Below are positions 9,952 to 20,681 of a stretch of DNA of 39,491 bases, in pieces. The first letter of the stretch is position 1; each line of letters begins with the position of its first letter. Origin of the DNA: Opitutia bacterium (GTDB lineage: Bacteria; Verrucomicrobiota; Verrucomicrobiia; Opitutales; JABJCN01); assembly GCA_018668635.1 (NCBI GenBank), contig JABJCN010000041.1, positions 1-39,491 of the forward strand. The letters run 5' to 3'. The notes beneath the pieces were generated by a model. The model had not been told where the DNA came from. It ran no database searches and saw only the letters and a program-made list of their open reading frames with translations. Made by a program: the position numbers and the translations under genes.

Positions 9952-11433
9952 TCAAGGCAATTTGGAGACGCCCATCAAATAATGGTCACATTCCCGAGCT
10001 GCAGCTCGACCTTCATTGATCGCCCATACAACGAGTGATTGTCCTCGACGCATGTCGCCAGCACTAAAGACACCCTCTATATTAGTAGTGAATTTTCCAT
10101 ACTCGGCTTGAATATTCGATCGGGCATCACGTTCCAATCCCAATTCGTTGGCGATTGAATCTTCTGGCCCAAGAAAACCCATTGCCAAAAGGGCCAACTG
10201 TGCAGGAATTTCTCGCTCAGACCCCGGAACCTCCTTGGGGATATACTGTCCATTATCCTCCTTCCACTCAATCTCATTAATGGCAAGTGCCTTGAGATTA
10301 CCATTCTCATCGCCAATAAAACGCTTGGTGCTGGTAAGATATTTTCGTGGATCGGAGCCAAAAACTTCACGTGCCTCTTCTTGTCCGTAATCCAGCTCAT
10401 ATACCTTTGGCCATTCGGGCCAAGGATTAGAAGGTGCCCGCTCAAGGGGAGGCTTGGGCATGATCTCAAGCTGGGTGATGCTCTTGCAAACATGACGAAG
10501 AGATGTACCCACACAGTCTGTGCCAGTGTCGCCCCCGCCAATAACAACGACATCCTTGCCCTTGGCCGCGATATCAAAAGAAGTAACGTCTTTTGCTTCA
10601 AGAAGTCCCTGAGTATTACGGGTAAGCAATTCCATTGCAAAATGTACACCATTTAAATCCCGCCCATCGATGGGAAGGTCTCGAGGCTTTGTCGCTCCAC
10701 AGCAAAGAATGACAGCGTCAAAATCATCCAGGAGTTGCTTTGCTGGAATTTCTTTTCCGATCTCAATGCCGGTCTTAAATTCAATCCCCTCTGCTTTCAT
10801 GAGATCAACCCGGCGCTGAACAATGTTTTTCTCCAGTTTCATGTTGGGAATACCATACATCAGAAGGCCGCCAATGCGGTCTGCACGCTCAAAAACAGTG
10901 ATACTGTGGCCGACCTTGTTGAGCTGGTCAGCTGCGGCAAGTCCTGCAGGACCAGAGCCAACCACTGCAACTTTCTTACTGGTGCGAACGGCGGGAGGTT
11001 GAGGTGTGACCCAACCCTCTTCAAAGCCTTTATCAATAAGGGCGCACTCGATACTTTTTATTGTCACCGGAGGCTCAATGACACCAAGAACGCAAGAACC
11101 TTCACAGGGGGCAGGACAGACACGCCCCGTGAACTCAGGAAAGTTGTTGGTTTTATGAAGCCGATCCAGTGCCTCACGCCAGCGGCCTTGATAAGCAAGA
11201 TCATTCCACTCAGGAATTAGATTATTGATTGGGCAGCCACTCGCCATATTACCAAGAAGCATACCAGTGTGGCAATACGGGGTGCCGCAGTCCATACAAC
11301 GAGCACCTTGAGTTTGAATTTTCCCCTCGTCATGATGCTCGTGTATCTCGTCCCAATCCTTTACCCGATCCAGAGGTGGGCGGTCCGGGATGGGACGGCG
11401 TTCGTATTCAAGAAATCCAGTTGGCTTGCCCAT
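9952..11433 (-). CDS. gltD: Glutamate synthase (NADPH), small subunit
   Basis: GltD passes electrons from NADPH through FAD and iron-sulfur clusters to GltB for synthesis of glutamate from glutamine and 2-oxoglutarate. At 493 aa it starts [13 protein letters not shown]. The N-terminal Cys clusters are [11 protein letters not shown] with the later ASGCPINN, and [14 protein letters not shown]; they ligate two 4Fe-4S centres. The FAD-binding Rossmann motif is [14 protein letters not shown], the NADPH-binding motif is [12 protein letters not shown], and the terminal FAD segment is [19 protein letters not shown]. It lies 43 bases downstream of gltB on the same strand, so gltB-gltD form an operon. 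The segment converges with the second P-II gene. Confidence 0.97.
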   Translation of the reverse strand: MGKPTGFLEYERRPIPDRPPLDRVKDWDEIHEHHDEGKIQTQGARCMDCGTPYCHTGMLLGNMASGCPINNLIPEWNDLAYQGRWREALDRLHKTNNFPEFTGRVCPAPCEGSCVLGVIEPPVTIKSIECALIDKGFEEGWVTPQPPAVRTSKKVAVVGSGPAGLAAADQLNKVGHSITVFERADRIGGLLMYGIPNMKLEKNIVQRRVDLMKAEGIEFKTGIEIGKEIPAKQLLDDFDAVILCCGATKPRDLPIDGRDLNGVHFAMELLTRNTQGLLEAKDVTSFDIAAKGKDVVVIGGGDTGTDCVGTSLRHVCKSITQLEIMPKPPLERAPSNPWPEWPKVYELDYGQEEAREVFGSDPRKYLTSTKRFIGDENGNLKALAINEIEWKEDNGQYIPKEVPGSEREIPAQLALLAMGFLGPEDSIANELGLERDARSNIQAEYGKFTTNIEGVFSAGDMRRGQSLVVWAINEGRAAARECDHYLMGVSKLP

Positions 11434-11476
11434 TATTCAATAAAATTTATTATAAGATTAACTTGAAAGGTTCTGA

Positions 11477-14400
11477 CTAATGCCCCGCTTTGACATTTTC
11501 TTCGAAGGCTGCCTGAATAGCATCGTCCCCTTCCAGTCCCCGTTCTTCTGCACGAGAAACAGCATTTAAGACGCGTTCGTAGTCCTGTGGTAAAATCTTA
11601 AGGATTTTCATCTTGAAGTTCTCCCAATCGTTAAGAATGGCCTGGCCCCGAACTGAATTGGTATAAACAACATGTTGTTCGATCTTATTGCGAACAGCAA
11701 TTATTTCTTCGCTGTTGCACTCAATGAGTGGATAGACATTCACCATCTCTGCATTAAGGCGTTTGCTGACAAAATCACCTTCTTCATCAAGAATATAGGC
11801 AACCCCGCCTGACATACCCGCTCCAAAATTACGTCCAGTGTCCCCAAGGCAAATAATCTGGCCACCTGTCATATACTCGCAACCGTGATCACCTATTCCT
11901 TCAATAACTGCATCAACACCAGAATTACGGACACAGAAGCGTTCACCGGCAACGCCAGATATATATGCTTCACCGGCTGTCGCTCCATAGAAACAGACGT
12001 TGCCGGTAATAATGTTTTCTTCAGCAACGAAAGGGGAATCTTCAGGTGGACGAACAATGATTTTGCCTCCTGAAAGGCCCTTACCGCAATAGTCATTGGT
12101 ATCCCCTTTCACCGTGATGGTCATGCCCCTTGGCATGAAAGCACCAAGGCTTTGCCCCGCAGAACCAGATAGATTGATCTTAATAGTGTCTTCCGGTAAG
12201 CCATTGGGACCATGTTTGCGTGAAACTTCTGCACCAGTTATTGTTCCGACAACTCGATCGGTATTAATGATGGGAAGATTAATCTCTACTGGTTGACGGC
12301 TCTCAAGGGCTGGCCGGGCCAGTTTTAGAATCTCCTTATTATCAAGGGCTCTTTCCAGTAGATGATCCTGTTTAATCTGGCAGTAAGTGCCGACTTCCGC
12401 TTCGACTTTTGGGCGATAAAGGATCTTGGAGTAGTCAAGACCCTGTGCCTTCCAATGGTCCACAGCTTGGCGCATCTCAAGTTTGTCCGATCGACCGACC
12501 ATTTCATTGATGGACCGAAATCCAAGTTGGGCCATGATTTCTCGTATTTCCTCTGCGACATAGGTCATATAGTTGACCACTGAATCAGCTGAACCGGCGA
12601 ACTTTTTTCGTAGTTCGGGATTTTGAGTAGCCACTCCGACAGGGCAAGTGTTCTTGTGGCAAACACGCATCATGAGACAACCAAGTGTCACAAGGGGTGC
12701 AGTAGCAAAGCCGAACTCCTCGGCTCCGAGCAAGCAGGCAATAGCAACATCTCGACCGGTTTTTAGCTGGCCATCAGTTTCAACAATGACACGACTGCGC
12801 AAGTCGTTGAGGAGAAGTGTCTGGTTGGTCTCGGCCAAACCCAATTCCCAGGGGGCCCCAGCATGCTGGATTGATGAACGTGGAGAAGCGCCGGTACCTC
12901 CATCAAAGCCAGATACGAGGATGACATCCGCCTTCGCCTTGGCCACCCCGGCGGCTATGGTGCCAACACCAACCTCGGATACAAGTTTGACATTAATTCG
13001 GGCGTGATGGTTCGAGTTCTTGAGATCATGAATCAACTCAGCCAGATCCTCGATTGAGTAAATGTCATGGTGAGGAGGAGGAGAAATAAGGCCCACTCCC
13101 GGCGTAGTTCCACGAGTTTTGGCGATAGGAGGCAGGACCTTGTGACCTGGAAGCTCTCCACCCTCACCCGGTTTGGCACCCTGAACAATTTTTATCTGTA
13201 TCTCGTCTGAATTGACTAGATAGAAACTTGTAACACCAAAACGTCCTGATGCAACCTGCTTGATTGCTGAACGACGACTGTCTCCATTGGGGTCCATGGT
13301 GAAGCGGTCGATATCTTCCCCTCCCTCACCAGTGTTTGATTTTCCACCTAGACGGTTCATTGCGATAGCAAGGGCTTCATGGGCCTCTTTAGAAATAGAG
13401 CCATAGGACATGGCACCTGTTTTAAAGCGTTTAACAATCTCTGATGCTGGTTCAACTTCATCAAGAGGGATGGAAATCGAATCCGCCTTAAATTCCATGA
13501 GGCCTCGCAAGGTGAACATCTCCTTGGATTGGTTATTAATTTCTTCGGAATACTCACGGAAGAGCTCAAAACTACCAAGCCGTGTGGCTTTCTGAAGTTT
13601 ATGAATACTCGTCGGGCTAAAAAGATGCCGTTCGCCCTTTGCTCGCCATTGATATATGCCTCCGGGATCAAGAGGTTGGTCCTTCTCATCATCACGGGGA
13701 GCAAAGGCATTGTGGTGACGGGTACGGGCATCCTCTGCAATGGCCTCCATTCCGATACCTTCAACACGAGAAGAAGTTGCCGTGAAATATTGATCAATAA
13801 TGGATTGGTTAAGCCCGATGGCTTCAAAAATCTGGGCCCCTCGGTAGGATGCGACAGTGGAAATGCCCATCTTGGACATCGTTTTTATAACTCCTCCAAG
13901 ATTAGCCTTTAAGAAGTTTGTGCAAGCTATGGCTGGATCTTCAACAGCAAGAACACCATCTGTACAAAGATGACGCACCGTCTCCAAGGCAAGATATGGG
14001 TTAATAAGATTCGCGCCGTAACCGATCAATAGTGCGTAATGCATAACCTCCCGAGGTTCTCCAGATTCAAGGATTATTGATACCCGGGTTCGGGTTCCTT
14101 GACGAATAAGATGATGGTGCAAGCCAGCAACGGCCAGTAGTGCAGGGATGGCTCCCTTATTCTCATCAACTTCGCGATCAGAAAGAATTATGATATTGTC
14201 TCCATTTTTTATCGCAGTATCGGCGGCGGCAAATAGCTCCTCAAGGGCATTGGTGAGAGCCTTGGCACTGTCATCGGTGTTGGGGTTGAAAAGGATTGGG
14301 AGGCTCTTTGCCTGAAACCCATCAAGGGCAATTCCACGTAAACGCTCCAATTGCGAGTCATCAATTAAGGGAGACTCATGACGGATCATGCGACAACTAC

Positions 14401-16069
14401 GGGGACCTGGGCTTGAGAGATCGCCTTCTGTGCCGACAAAGCTGACAGATGCAGTGACCAGTTCTTCACGAATCGGATCAATTGGAGGGTTGGTAACTTG
14501 GGCGAAAAGCTGCTTGAAATAATTATAGATAATTTGGTTATTATCTGAGAGGACTGCTAATGGTGCATCATTACCCATTGAACCCAAGGGTTGCTTGCCT
14601 GAATCAGCACTAGGACCAATGATAAATCGAAGGTCTTCATAGGTATACCCGAAAGCCTGCTGGCGCTTTAGAAGAGTATCTGGCTCATCGGGCTGCACTG
14701 TGCCCGCATCAGGAAGACTCGCAGCCTTAATTAGATTGTCCTTTAGCCACTTGCCATACGGGGCTTCGCTGGCAACAGCCTTCTTAAGCTCCCCATCATC
14801 AATAATTCGGCCCTGTTCCATGTCGACGAGGAACATGCGGCCTGGTTTCAAACGGCCTTTTTTTACAATATTATCAGATTGAATACCCGCAAGAACGCCA
14901 ACCTCAGATGCAAGAATGACTCGGTCATCTGCAGTCACGTAATAACGTGAAGGGCGAAGGCCATTGCGATCCAGGACCGCACCAATCTGAACACCATCGG
15001 AAACTGCGATCGATGCAGGGCCATCCCACGGTTCCATGAGACAAGCATGGAATTCATAAAATTCCTTCTTATACTCAGGCATGCTTTGATGACGTTCCCA
15101 AGGCTCCGGAATCATCATCATCATTGAATGCGCCAAGCTTCGTCCAGAAAGAACAAGGAACTCCAAGCAATTATCAAACTTTTGGGAATCGGAACCATCG
15201 GCCCGAATAATGGGTAGGAGTTTCTTTAAATCATCACCAAAAACTTTGCTGGCGAGTTGCATTTGTCGGGCATAAAGCCAGTTTTCGTTACCTCGAACAG
15301 TGTTGATTTCACCATTGTGGCAAAGATAACGAAAAGGCTGTGCGCGATGCCAACTAGGGAATGTGTTGGTGGAAAAACGGGAATGGGTAAGCGCAAGTGC
15401 GGATTCCATGTCTGGATGACTTAAATCTGGGAAATACTCATCCAACTGCCATGTTGTCAGCATACCCTTATAAGTCATGGTTCGGCTTGAAAGAGAGACA
15501 ATATGAAAGTCCGGAGCATCTGCAGTGTCCTGCAAGCCATAATGGAGCCGATAACTCGCAACCCTACGCAAGAGGTAAAGCTTGCGCTCAAAATCGAGGC
15601 CCGGTGAAACGTCTTTGCCGCGGCCAACAAAAAATTGGCGGCAGACCGGTTCACACTCCCGGGAGGCTTTTCCAAGGATGTCACTCTTAACTGGCACATC
15701 ACGCCATCCAATAAAATCAAGCCCTTCCTCAACAGCAACCTGCTCCAAAGTCGTGATCTCTTTGCTCCGAATATCCTTGTCCTGAGAGAGATAAATAAAC
15801 CCAGCACCATAATCCCCCTCGTCAGGAATTTCAAATTCGCAAACGGTGCGAAAGAACCGATCGGGAATTTGGATAAAGATACCGGCACCGTCCCCTGTAA
15901 TCGGGTCACAACCACAACCACCACGGTGATCAAGGTTTTCGCAGATTTCCAGAGCATCCCGCACGATGCTATGGGATCGGCGTCCCTTCATATCGACAAT
16001 AAGGCCGATGCCGCAGTTGTCATGCTCATTCTGAGGGTCATATAGCCCCTGGGCCTTCGGTGTTTTCAT
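11477..16069 (-). CDS. gltB: Glutamate synthase (NADPH), large subunit
   Basis: GltB hydrolyses glutamine at its N-terminal Ntn amidotransferase domain and uses the ammonia, FMN and electrons from GltD to aminate 2-oxoglutarate. At 1530 aa it has full length. The nucleophile is Cys19 in HDNCGIG, so an 18-residue propeptide is expected to be removed. The central and FMN-binding domains follow, with [20 protein letters not shown] and [14 protein letters not shown]. The 3Fe-4S ligands are Cys1131, Cys1137 and Cys1142 in [15 protein letters not shown]. The C-terminal GXGXG beta-helix contains the repeats GGKIIVRPP and [11 protein letters not shown]. It is first in the gltBD operon and lies 262 bases downstream of the glutaredoxin gene. 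A palindrome at 16194 may be a control site. Confidence 0.97.
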   Translation of the reverse strand: MKTPKAQGLYDPQNEHDNCGIGLIVDMKGRRSHSIVRDALEICENLDHRGGCGCDPITGDGAGIFIQIPDRFFRTVCEFEIPDEGDYGAGFIYLSQDKDIRSKEITTLEQVAVEEGLDFIGWRDVPVKSDILGKASRECEPVCRQFFVGRGKDVSPGLDFERKLYLLRRVASYRLHYGLQDTADAPDFHIVSLSSRTMTYKGMLTTWQLDEYFPDLSHPDMESALALTHSRFSTNTFPSWHRAQPFRYLCHNGEINTVRGNENWLYARQMQLASKVFGDDLKKLLPIIRADGSDSQKFDNCLEFLVLSGRSLAHSMMMMIPEPWERHQSMPEYKKEFYEFHACLMEPWDGPASIAVSDGVQIGAVLDRNGLRPSRYYVTADDRVILASEVGVLAGIQSDNIVKKGRLKPGRMFLVDMEQGRIIDDGELKKAVASEAPYGKWLKDNLIKAASLPDAGTVQPDEPDTLLKRQQAFGYTYEDLRFIIGPSADSGKQPLGSMGNDAPLAVLSDNNQIIYNYFKQLFAQVTNPPIDPIREELVTASVSFVGTEGDLSSPGPRSCRMIRHESPLIDDSQLERLRGIALDGFQAKSLPILFNPNTDDSAKALTNALEELFAAADTAIKNGDNIIILSDREVDENKGAIPALLAVAGLHHHLIRQGTRTRVSIILESGEPREVMHYALLIGYGANLINPYLALETVRHLCTDGVLAVEDPAIACTNFLKANLGGVIKTMSKMGISTVASYRGAQIFEAIGLNQSIIDQYFTATSSRVEGIGMEAIAEDARTRHHNAFAPRDDEKDQPLDPGGIYQWRAKGERHLFSPTSIHKLQKATRLGSFELFREYSEEINNQSKEMFTLRGLMEFKADSISIPLDEVEPASEIVKRFKTGAMSYGSISKEAHEALAIAMNRLGGKSNTGEGGEDIDRFTMDPNGDSRRSAIKQVASGRFGVTSFYLVNSDEIQIKIVQGAKPGEGGELPGHKVLPPIAKTRGTTPGVGLISPPPHHDIYSIEDLAELIHDLKNSNHHARINVKLVSEVGVGTIAAGVAKAKADVILVSGFDGGTGASPRSSIQHAGAPWELGLAETNQTLLLNDLRSRVIVETDGQLKTGRDVAIACLLGAEEFGFATAPLVTLGCLMMRVCHKNTCPVGVATQNPELRKKFAGSADSVVNYMTYVAEEIREIMAQLGFRSINEMVGRSDKLEMRQAVDHWKAQGLDYSKILYRPKVEAEVGTYCQIKQDHLLERALDNKEILKLARPALESRQPVEINLPIINTDRVVGTITGAEVSRKHGPNGLPEDTIKINLSGSAGQSLGAFMPRGMTITVKGDTNDYCGKGLSGGKIIVRPPEDSPFVAEENIITGNVCFYGATAGEAYISGVAGERFCVRNSGVDAVIEGIGDHGCEYMTGGQIICLGDTGRNFGAGMSGGVAYILDEEGDFVSKRLNAEMVNVYPLIECNSEEIIAVRNKIEQHVVYTNSVRGQAILNDWENFKMKILKILPQDYERVLNAVSRAEERGLEGDDAIQAAFEENVKAGH

Positions 16070-16331
16070 TTGTAGAAGTTTGTCAGTATTTAAATCTATG
16101 AGTGAGAGCCGTTATGGGATGCATCGATGACTAGAAGGGGTTGTTGCCGAACATAGCCCTGAAAAAGCGAACCCGAAAGGATGGAACGAGGTGCACCTTG
16201 GTCAAGGTGTTTTTAGAAAGTTCCCACCAAAGCAAGGCACGCAGGTGAGTTGCAAACCATAACAATAACAGCGAAGAACTATTCAACGGCAAGCATCATT
16301 ACCGAAACCGCGTCCATGTATGCAGGGAAAA
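16070..16331 (-). other. Upstream region of gltB
   Basis: These 262 bases hold no gene. On the gltB strand I found no sigma-54 -24/-12 match with correct spacing and no convincing -35/-10 pair. The one clear structure is the palindrome at 16194-16209, about 125-140 bases before the gltB start codon. Confidence 0.5.
16189..16214. promoter_or_regulatory. Palindromic element upstream of gltB (operator or hairpin)
   Basis: CACCTTG-GT-CAAGGTG (16194-16209) is a perfect inverted repeat. It overlaps a second palindrome AGGTGCACCT, so the AGGTG/CACCT half-site occurs three times in about 21 bases. A T5 run follows on the plus strand, but no plus-strand gene ends nearby, so an operator for gltB is more likely than a terminator. 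Half-site spacing does not match the classical NtrC site. Confidence 0.4.
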
Positions 16332-16691
16332 CTAGAAAAATCGGATCGTTTTAGATTCAGCTGCAGCCTTCATTGCTGCGTGCTCTTCATCGGTGCAAGG
16401 GCTGTTTGTTGGAGCGGTTGCTTCACGTTCAACTGTTTCGGCTAAATTATTCTTGAGAAAATATTCTTCTACTTCCTCCCCACTCACATCAGCGAGCATA
16501 ACTCCATTCACCTCAACGCAAGGCGACAGATTCTGGCCTGACTTTTCAACCATTTCTGCGTAAATGTCAGGATTGTTGATGATATCGAGGTCGGTATACT
16601 CAAGATCATATTTTTCCATGATTGCACGGACTCCCATGCTCCACCCGCAATGGGGCTTTAGATAGGCTTGAATTTCAAGTTTTGAGCTCAT
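16332..16691 (-). CDS. Glutaredoxin-like protein with CGWS site and C-terminal extension
   Basis: Residues 1-85 show a thioredoxin-fold glutaredoxin: beta strand LEIQAYLKP, the active site H-C15-G-W-S, helix, then LSPCVEVNGVMLADVSG with the cis-Pro and the glutathione-binding end of the fold. CGWS resembles the monothiol CGFS class rather than dithiol CPYC, so roles in glutathione-linked thiol transfer or Fe-S delivery are both possible. A tail of about 30 residues (NSPCTDEEHAAMKAAAESK, ending TIRFF) is not part of the usual glutaredoxin fold and carries an extra Cys. It lies upstream of gltB on the same strand, but with a 262-base gap, so cotranscription is uncertain. GltB and GltD need Fe-S clusters, which makes the neighbourhood suggestive only. 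Confidence 0.82.
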   Translation of the reverse strand: MSSKLEIQAYLKPHCGWSMGVRAIMEKYDLEYTDLDIINNPDIYAEMVEKSGQNLSPCVEVNGVMLADVSGEEVEEYFLKNNLAETVEREATAPTNSPCTDEEHAAMKAAAESKTIRFF

Positions 16692-16869
16692 TGGATCAAT
16701 GTAGTTAATGTTATGGATTATATCTTGGAGAGGAACGGGGTCTGCGACGCATCCGCAAGAAAATTAATTACAAATAAGAAAGCTATTTTTTCTGATTTTG
16801 CAAACTTGCTACCATTTTTTTTTGTTTTTGTTTTGCCATTAGTGGACGACGTGACTTTGAGAATTCGAC
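16692..16869. other. Divergent promoter region between glutaredoxin and thrH
   Basis: These 178 bases are AT-rich, with T-tracts around 16786-16840. They must carry promoters for both divergent genes, but no -35/-10 pair is clear enough to mark. Confidence 0.4.
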
Positions 16870-17475
16870 ATGCAAATGGTTTGTTTAGACTTGGAAGGCG
16901 TCCTAATCCCAGAAATCTGGATCGCATTCGCGAACAAAACTGGGATCGAGGATTTGAAGCGTACGACACGCGACGAGCCCGATTACGGAAAATTAATGCG
17001 CTATCGACTGGATATCTTGGATCAGGCGGGGCTCAAATTAAATCAAGTACATGATGTCATTGATTCCTTGGATCCATTACCTGGTGCCTGTGAGTTTCTG
17101 GATTGGCTGCAAGCCCGGGGACGTGTTGTGATTCTATCGGATACATTTGAGGAATTTTCAGGACCATTAATGTTGAAGCTTGGGCACCCCACCCTTTTCT
17201 GCCATAGTTTGATTGTTGAGCCGGACGGCAGGATAGCAGACTATAAATTGCGACTCGAGAACCACAAGCAAAAGGCAGTTGAAGCATTTCGAGATTTAAA
17301 TTTTCATGTTGTTGCCGTCGGCGACTCTTACAATGATCTGACCATGCTCCGAGCAGCACATGAAGGAATTCTATTCAAGGCACCAAATAATGTGATCACG
17401 AAGAATCCAGACCTCCCGACTGCATCAACATATACGGAGCTCGAGTCCCAAATCGAAAGCGCGAGGGAACAATAA
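16870..17475 (+). CDS. thrH: ThrH-type phosphoserine phosphatase / phosphoserine:homoserine phosphotransferase
   Basis: This HAD-superfamily enzyme, as in Pseudomonas aeruginosa ThrH, hydrolyses L-phosphoserine and can move its phosphate to homoserine, linking serine and threonine synthesis. The 201-aa protein starts [20 protein letters not shown]. Asp7 of DLEG is the expected phosphoryl-acceptor, with Glu9 in the place usually taken by Asp in SerB. Motif II is [12 protein letters not shown], and motif IV is [13 protein letters not shown]. ThrH-specific features include [12 protein letters not shown] and the C-terminal [10 protein letters not shown]. The ATG at 16870 matches the family N-terminus. 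It is followed by purM after one base, so the two are translationally coupled. Confidence 0.92.
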   Translation: MQMVCLDLEGVLIPEIWIAFANKTGIEDLKRTTRDEPDYGKLMRYRLDILDQAGLKLNQVHDVIDSLDPLPGACEFLDWLQARGRVVILSDTFEEFSGPLMLKLGHPTLFCHSLIVEPDGRIADYKLRLENHKQKAVEAFRDLNFHVVAVGDSYNDLTMLRAAHEGILFKAPNNVITKNPDLPTASTYTELESQIESAREQ

Positions 17476-17476
17476 G

Positions 17477-18661
17477 ATGTCTTCAGAACGCTATAGTGCA
17501 CGTGGTGTATCGTCGGACAAAAAGGAGGTACACGCAGTCGTTGACAGTATGGATCAAGGGCTCTTTCCCGGTGCATTCTGCAAGGTAACAGAAGACTATC
17601 TTACCGGTGACCCGACAAAGTGTAACCTGATCCATGCCGATGGCTCGGGAACAAAGTCAATTCTTGCTTACCTGCAATACCAGGAGACTGGCGATGCTTC
17701 GGTCTTCAGGGGAATTGCTCAGGATAGTATCGTTATGAATGTGGACGACCTCCTTTGTGCAGGCGTAACGGAACGAATCCTTATTTCAAGCACAGTAAAC
17801 CGAAATGCCCGCAACTTCCCCGGAGAAGCTTTGGCCGAACTAATTCAAGGAACTGAGGATTTTTTATGTACGCTGAGGGACTACGGGGTTGATATTGTAA
17901 GCGGTGGTGGAGAGACAGCAGATGTCGGGGACTTGACAGGGACTGTAACGGTGGACTCCTGCGCAGTGGCAGTGATGAACCGTAACCATGTTGTGGATAA
18001 TTCCAGGATATGTCCTGGATTAGCCATTATTGGTATAGCCTCCTACGGGAAGGCGATCTATGAGAATGTGGAAAATAGCGGGATCGCGAGTAATGGTTTG
18101 ACCAGTGCACGACATGATCTTCTGAGCCCCCATTACCGTGAAAAGTATTCGGAAACGTATGATCCCAAGACTGACTCAAGCTACGTGTATTGTGGGCCGC
18201 ACCGCATGCAGGATGCACTACCCCATTCAGACATGACTGTGGGAGAAGCCCTGCTAAGTCCCACTCGGACATATGCACCAGTCATGCACCAACTACTGAC
18301 AAACCATAGGGAAGAGATTGTGGGGTTGGTCCACTGCTCCGGTGGCGGACAGACCAAGTGCATTCGTTTTGGTGAGGGTGTACACTTCATCAAGGACAAT
18401 TTTTTGCCCGTACCACCTATATTTCTTGAAATCCAAAAAGTTAGCGGTACGTCAATAAAAGAAATGCACCAAGTCTTTAACATGGGGCATAGGATGGAGG
18501 TCTATTGCCTCCCAAAGGATGTGCCTTTACTACTTGCAACAATTGAGCCATTCGGTATCGCAGCCCAAGTCATTGGTCGAACTGAGTCCTCGAGGGGTCC
18601 AGAAAACCATATCACACTGGAAAATCTCGACGAAACCGTAGAATATTCACTTGAAGGCTAA
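17477..18661 (+). CDS. purM: Phosphoribosylformylglycinamidine cyclo-ligase (AIR synthetase), long form
   Basis: PurM closes the imidazole ring of FGAM using ATP to give AIR, the fifth step of purine synthesis. At 394 aa it is longer than the roughly 345-residue E. coli enzyme and resembles the long form seen in Bacteroidetes and relatives. Motifs include [11 protein letters not shown] near the start, [12 protein letters not shown], the magnesium/ATP segment [44 protein letters not shown] and the C-terminal-domain [10 protein letters not shown] with [10 protein letters not shown]. It begins one base after thrH stops. A candidate hairpin spans its stop codon. Confidence 0.92.
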   Translation: MSSERYSARGVSSDKKEVHAVVDSMDQGLFPGAFCKVTEDYLTGDPTKCNLIHADGSGTKSILAYLQYQETGDASVFRGIAQDSIVMNVDDLLCAGVTERILISSTVNRNARNFPGEALAELIQGTEDFLCTLRDYGVDIVSGGGETADVGDLTGTVTVDSCAVAVMNRNHVVDNSRICPGLAIIGIASYGKAIYENVENSGIASNGLTSARHDLLSPHYREKYSETYDPKTDSSYVYCGPHRMQDALPHSDMTVGEALLSPTRTYAPVMHQLLTNHREEIVGLVHCSGGGQTKCIRFGEGVHFIKDNFLPVPPIFLEIQKVSGTSIKEMHQVFNMGHRMEVYCLPKDVPLLLATIEPFGIAAQVIGRTESSRGPENHITLENLDETVEYSLEG

Positions 18662-18684
18662 CCTTCGAGATTTAAGATTTTATT
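18650..18684 (+). terminator. Possible terminator overlapping the purM stop codon
   Basis: CTTGAAGG and CCTTCGAG pair over 8 positions (one G-U) around CTAA, which contains the stop codon. A T-rich but interrupted tract (ATTTAAGATTTTATT) follows. It lies in the 30-base gap between convergent genes. Confidence 0.42.
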
Positions 18685-18691
18685 AATGTGG

Positions 18692-20602
18692 CTAGTGTAG
18701 CTCAGCGTTCAGGATGCGAACCTTGCGCTCAAGAATGCTGGACAAGAGAGAGGTTCGCTCAGGATCAAATGAATCACCAAGTGGCATCTTGTAGGGAGAA
18801 CTAAGATCCGGCAACCGAATGGCATGGTTGCGGTTAACCAAGACTCCAAGAAAGTGACCGGTTTGAGAAAATGTGAAGTCTCCGGTGGACTGAGTGAACT
18901 CACCAGAAAGGCTGCGAATGATGCCTGACTTGAGTTCAATATACTGATCATTTTCAGCGTGTATATTAAAGGCCATTTCACCATACCCCTTGCCATTAGG
19001 ATCAACGAGAATGGCCTTGGGGAAATGGTAGGGGTCAGAATCGATCTGAAATCTATGAAGACCCTGAGCTGACTGGGCAGGAATTGGAATAATGAGCACC
19101 CGGGGGTCATCCTTGGCATAGCTAACATCTAAAACAGGGAGCTTCTTACTCCCGATAAAAAGTGTACCTGAGATGCCAGTGGCTGAACGGGCACGACGAA
19201 TTTCAAATGGCGAGTCCTTGATCAAGGTTACGGCGAAAACACCGTGGCTGTCCTCTACCAATGTAGCAGGAATGTTGAATTCTCTCGTCTGGATAGCACC
19301 GAGAATTCCTTTTGTTAAAGAAAGAAAGCGCACGCGAACCTGTGCGTTACGAAAATGAGTGAAAATCGTGTTGGGACTTAGTGGTTGAGCTTTATCAATC
19401 TTGTTTTTGATTTCCTCTGTCTTTTTTTCGCTCAATTCTGCCAAGGTAGCAACATTCTCGGTAAGCTTACGGTTGTTGTCCATTATCGTCTCCTTTTCTG
19501 CCAGCAATCGCGCCTTGTCTGCTTCTTGCCGAGCCAGTTCTGCCGCGGCTTGCTTGCGCTGGCGCTCCAAGTCAGCCTTGGCAGTAGCTATGCTCTGGAG
19601 AATACGCTCCTCTTCTTTTTTATTTGCTTCAATCTGGAGACGAGATTTTTCAAGGCTGGTCAGAAGATCACGTTTTTCATTTTGCAGACCGGTCTTTTCC
19701 TGCTCAAGTTGCCCTTTGGACTCTAATAGTATTTGAGCCTTCTTTTCAAGCTGGGTTGTTTGCTTTTCCAATGCCATTTTCTGGTTGGAAATAAAAGCTT
19801 TTTGAGCTTCAGACTGGGCCAAAGTACCTTGTAACTCAACCTTGTCACCCTGCAAGGTCTCGATGTTTTGTTGAGCACTTGCCAAGGTACCCTCCGTCTT
19901 GGCAAGAACATCCTTTGTTGTGGAAAGGGTGGCATCTTTCTGCGCCAAGGCAACCTGAAGAGTTTGCTTTTCCTTAATAACGGCATCTTTCTGGGCATCA
20001 ATAAGAGTTAGTTCCTTTTGTTGCTGTGAGAGCTCTGCCTTTTTCTTTTCAACCTCATTCTGCATGTTCTTGAGACGCTCGCCAACTACCGCTTTCTTGC
20101 TTTCGAGGTCCTTAACCTCTGTTAACAAGGCAGCGCGTGTATCCGCAGCTTCCTTGGTCTGACCGGTGAGAATATCCCTCTCTTCCTTGAGTTTGGATTT
20201 TTCTTTTTGAAGACTTGCACGCTCCTTCTGTAGTCGAGATTTTTCCTCAGCAAGATTGGTCGCAAGTTCCTCTGTGTTTTCAAGATCCTTACGAGTCTTT
20301 TCGAGCTCAGCAATTCGTTGATCAAGGTTTTTCTCCTTATCCGCGAGAGCGTTCTCCAATGCTTCCTTTTCTGCCCCGAGCTGGGACGACTGTTCCTCGT
20401 TTTCTTTTTGCTGTTCCTCATTTTTCTTGTTGAGGATTTCAAAAAGAAGACCGACTTCAGACTGGCTTTGATTCTTGGCTTCCTCAAGGGCAGCCTGACT
20501 GATGCTGGCACCATCCTCTGCAGTAGCCTTGTCAAAGCTAACGAATGACAAAAGACTCAAGACAAGAAAGTCACAGACAACTAACAAGATCGATTTATTC
20601 AT
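18692..20602 (-). CDS. Membrane-anchored long coiled-coil protein with MotB/ExbD-like N-terminus (function unknown)
   Basis: I do not recognise this gene by name. Starting at the ATG at 20602 it has 636 residues. Residues 5-23 form one hydrophobic segment, KSILLVVCDFLVLSLLSF, with Asp11 in its first half. This is the pattern of MotB (ADFMTAMMAFF) and ExbD (a conserved Asp in the only membrane helix). Residues about 40-405 are an uninterrupted heptad-rich coiled coil, very rich in Glu, Lys, Gln and Leu. Residues about 415-636 are a compact, beta-rich domain I cannot assign. Its order of strands and the segment TGHFLGVLVNRNHAIRL faintly recall a trypsin-like fold without a visible catalytic GNSGG. 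It follows the membrane protein at 20682 by 79 bases. The open frame extends upstream to 20692, but that start would overlap the previous gene. Confidence 0.75.
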   Translation of the reverse strand: MNKSILLVVCDFLVLSLLSFVSFDKATAEDGASISQAALEEAKNQSQSEVGLLFEILNKKNEEQQKENEEQSSQLGAEKEALENALADKEKNLDQRIAELEKTRKDLENTEELATNLAEEKSRLQKERASLQKEKSKLKEERDILTGQTKEAADTRAALLTEVKDLESKKAVVGERLKNMQNEVEKKKAELSQQQKELTLIDAQKDAVIKEKQTLQVALAQKDATLSTTKDVLAKTEGTLASAQQNIETLQGDKVELQGTLAQSEAQKAFISNQKMALEKQTTQLEKKAQILLESKGQLEQEKTGLQNEKRDLLTSLEKSRLQIEANKKEEERILQSIATAKADLERQRKQAAAELARQEADKARLLAEKETIMDNNRKLTENVATLAELSEKKTEEIKNKIDKAQPLSPNTIFTHFRNAQVRVRFLSLTKGILGAIQTREFNIPATLVEDSHGVFAVTLIKDSPFEIRRARSATGISGTLFIGSKKLPVLDVSYAKDDPRVLIIPIPAQSAQGLHRFQIDSDPYHFPKAILVDPNGKGYGEMAFNIHAENDQYIELKSGIIRSLSGEFTQSTGDFTFSQTGHFLGVLVNRNHAIRLPDLSSPYKMPLGDSFDPERTSLLSSILERKVRILNAELH

Positions 20603-20610
20603 AAGACAAT

Positions 20611-20616
20611 TCTTCC
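20611..20616 (-). promoter_or_regulatory. Ribosome binding site that fixes the start of the coiled-coil gene
   Basis: GGAAGA on the minus strand lies 8 bases before the ATG at 20602. The in-frame ATG at 20692 has no such site and would overlap the end of the upstream gene, so 20602 is preferred. Confidence 0.65.
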
Positions 20617-20681
20617 GGTTATTTATGATTAGACGACTGAACCGGGCATTTGTTAGAAACTTTTGATAGATTGAGACGAGG

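Noticed and set aside
10077-10652. Open frame of 191 residues on the minus strand
   Set aside because: It lies within gltD in another frame and has no protein-like motif.
13357-13827. Open frame of 156 residues overlapping gltB
   Set aside because: It is an out-of-frame reading of the central gltB domain.
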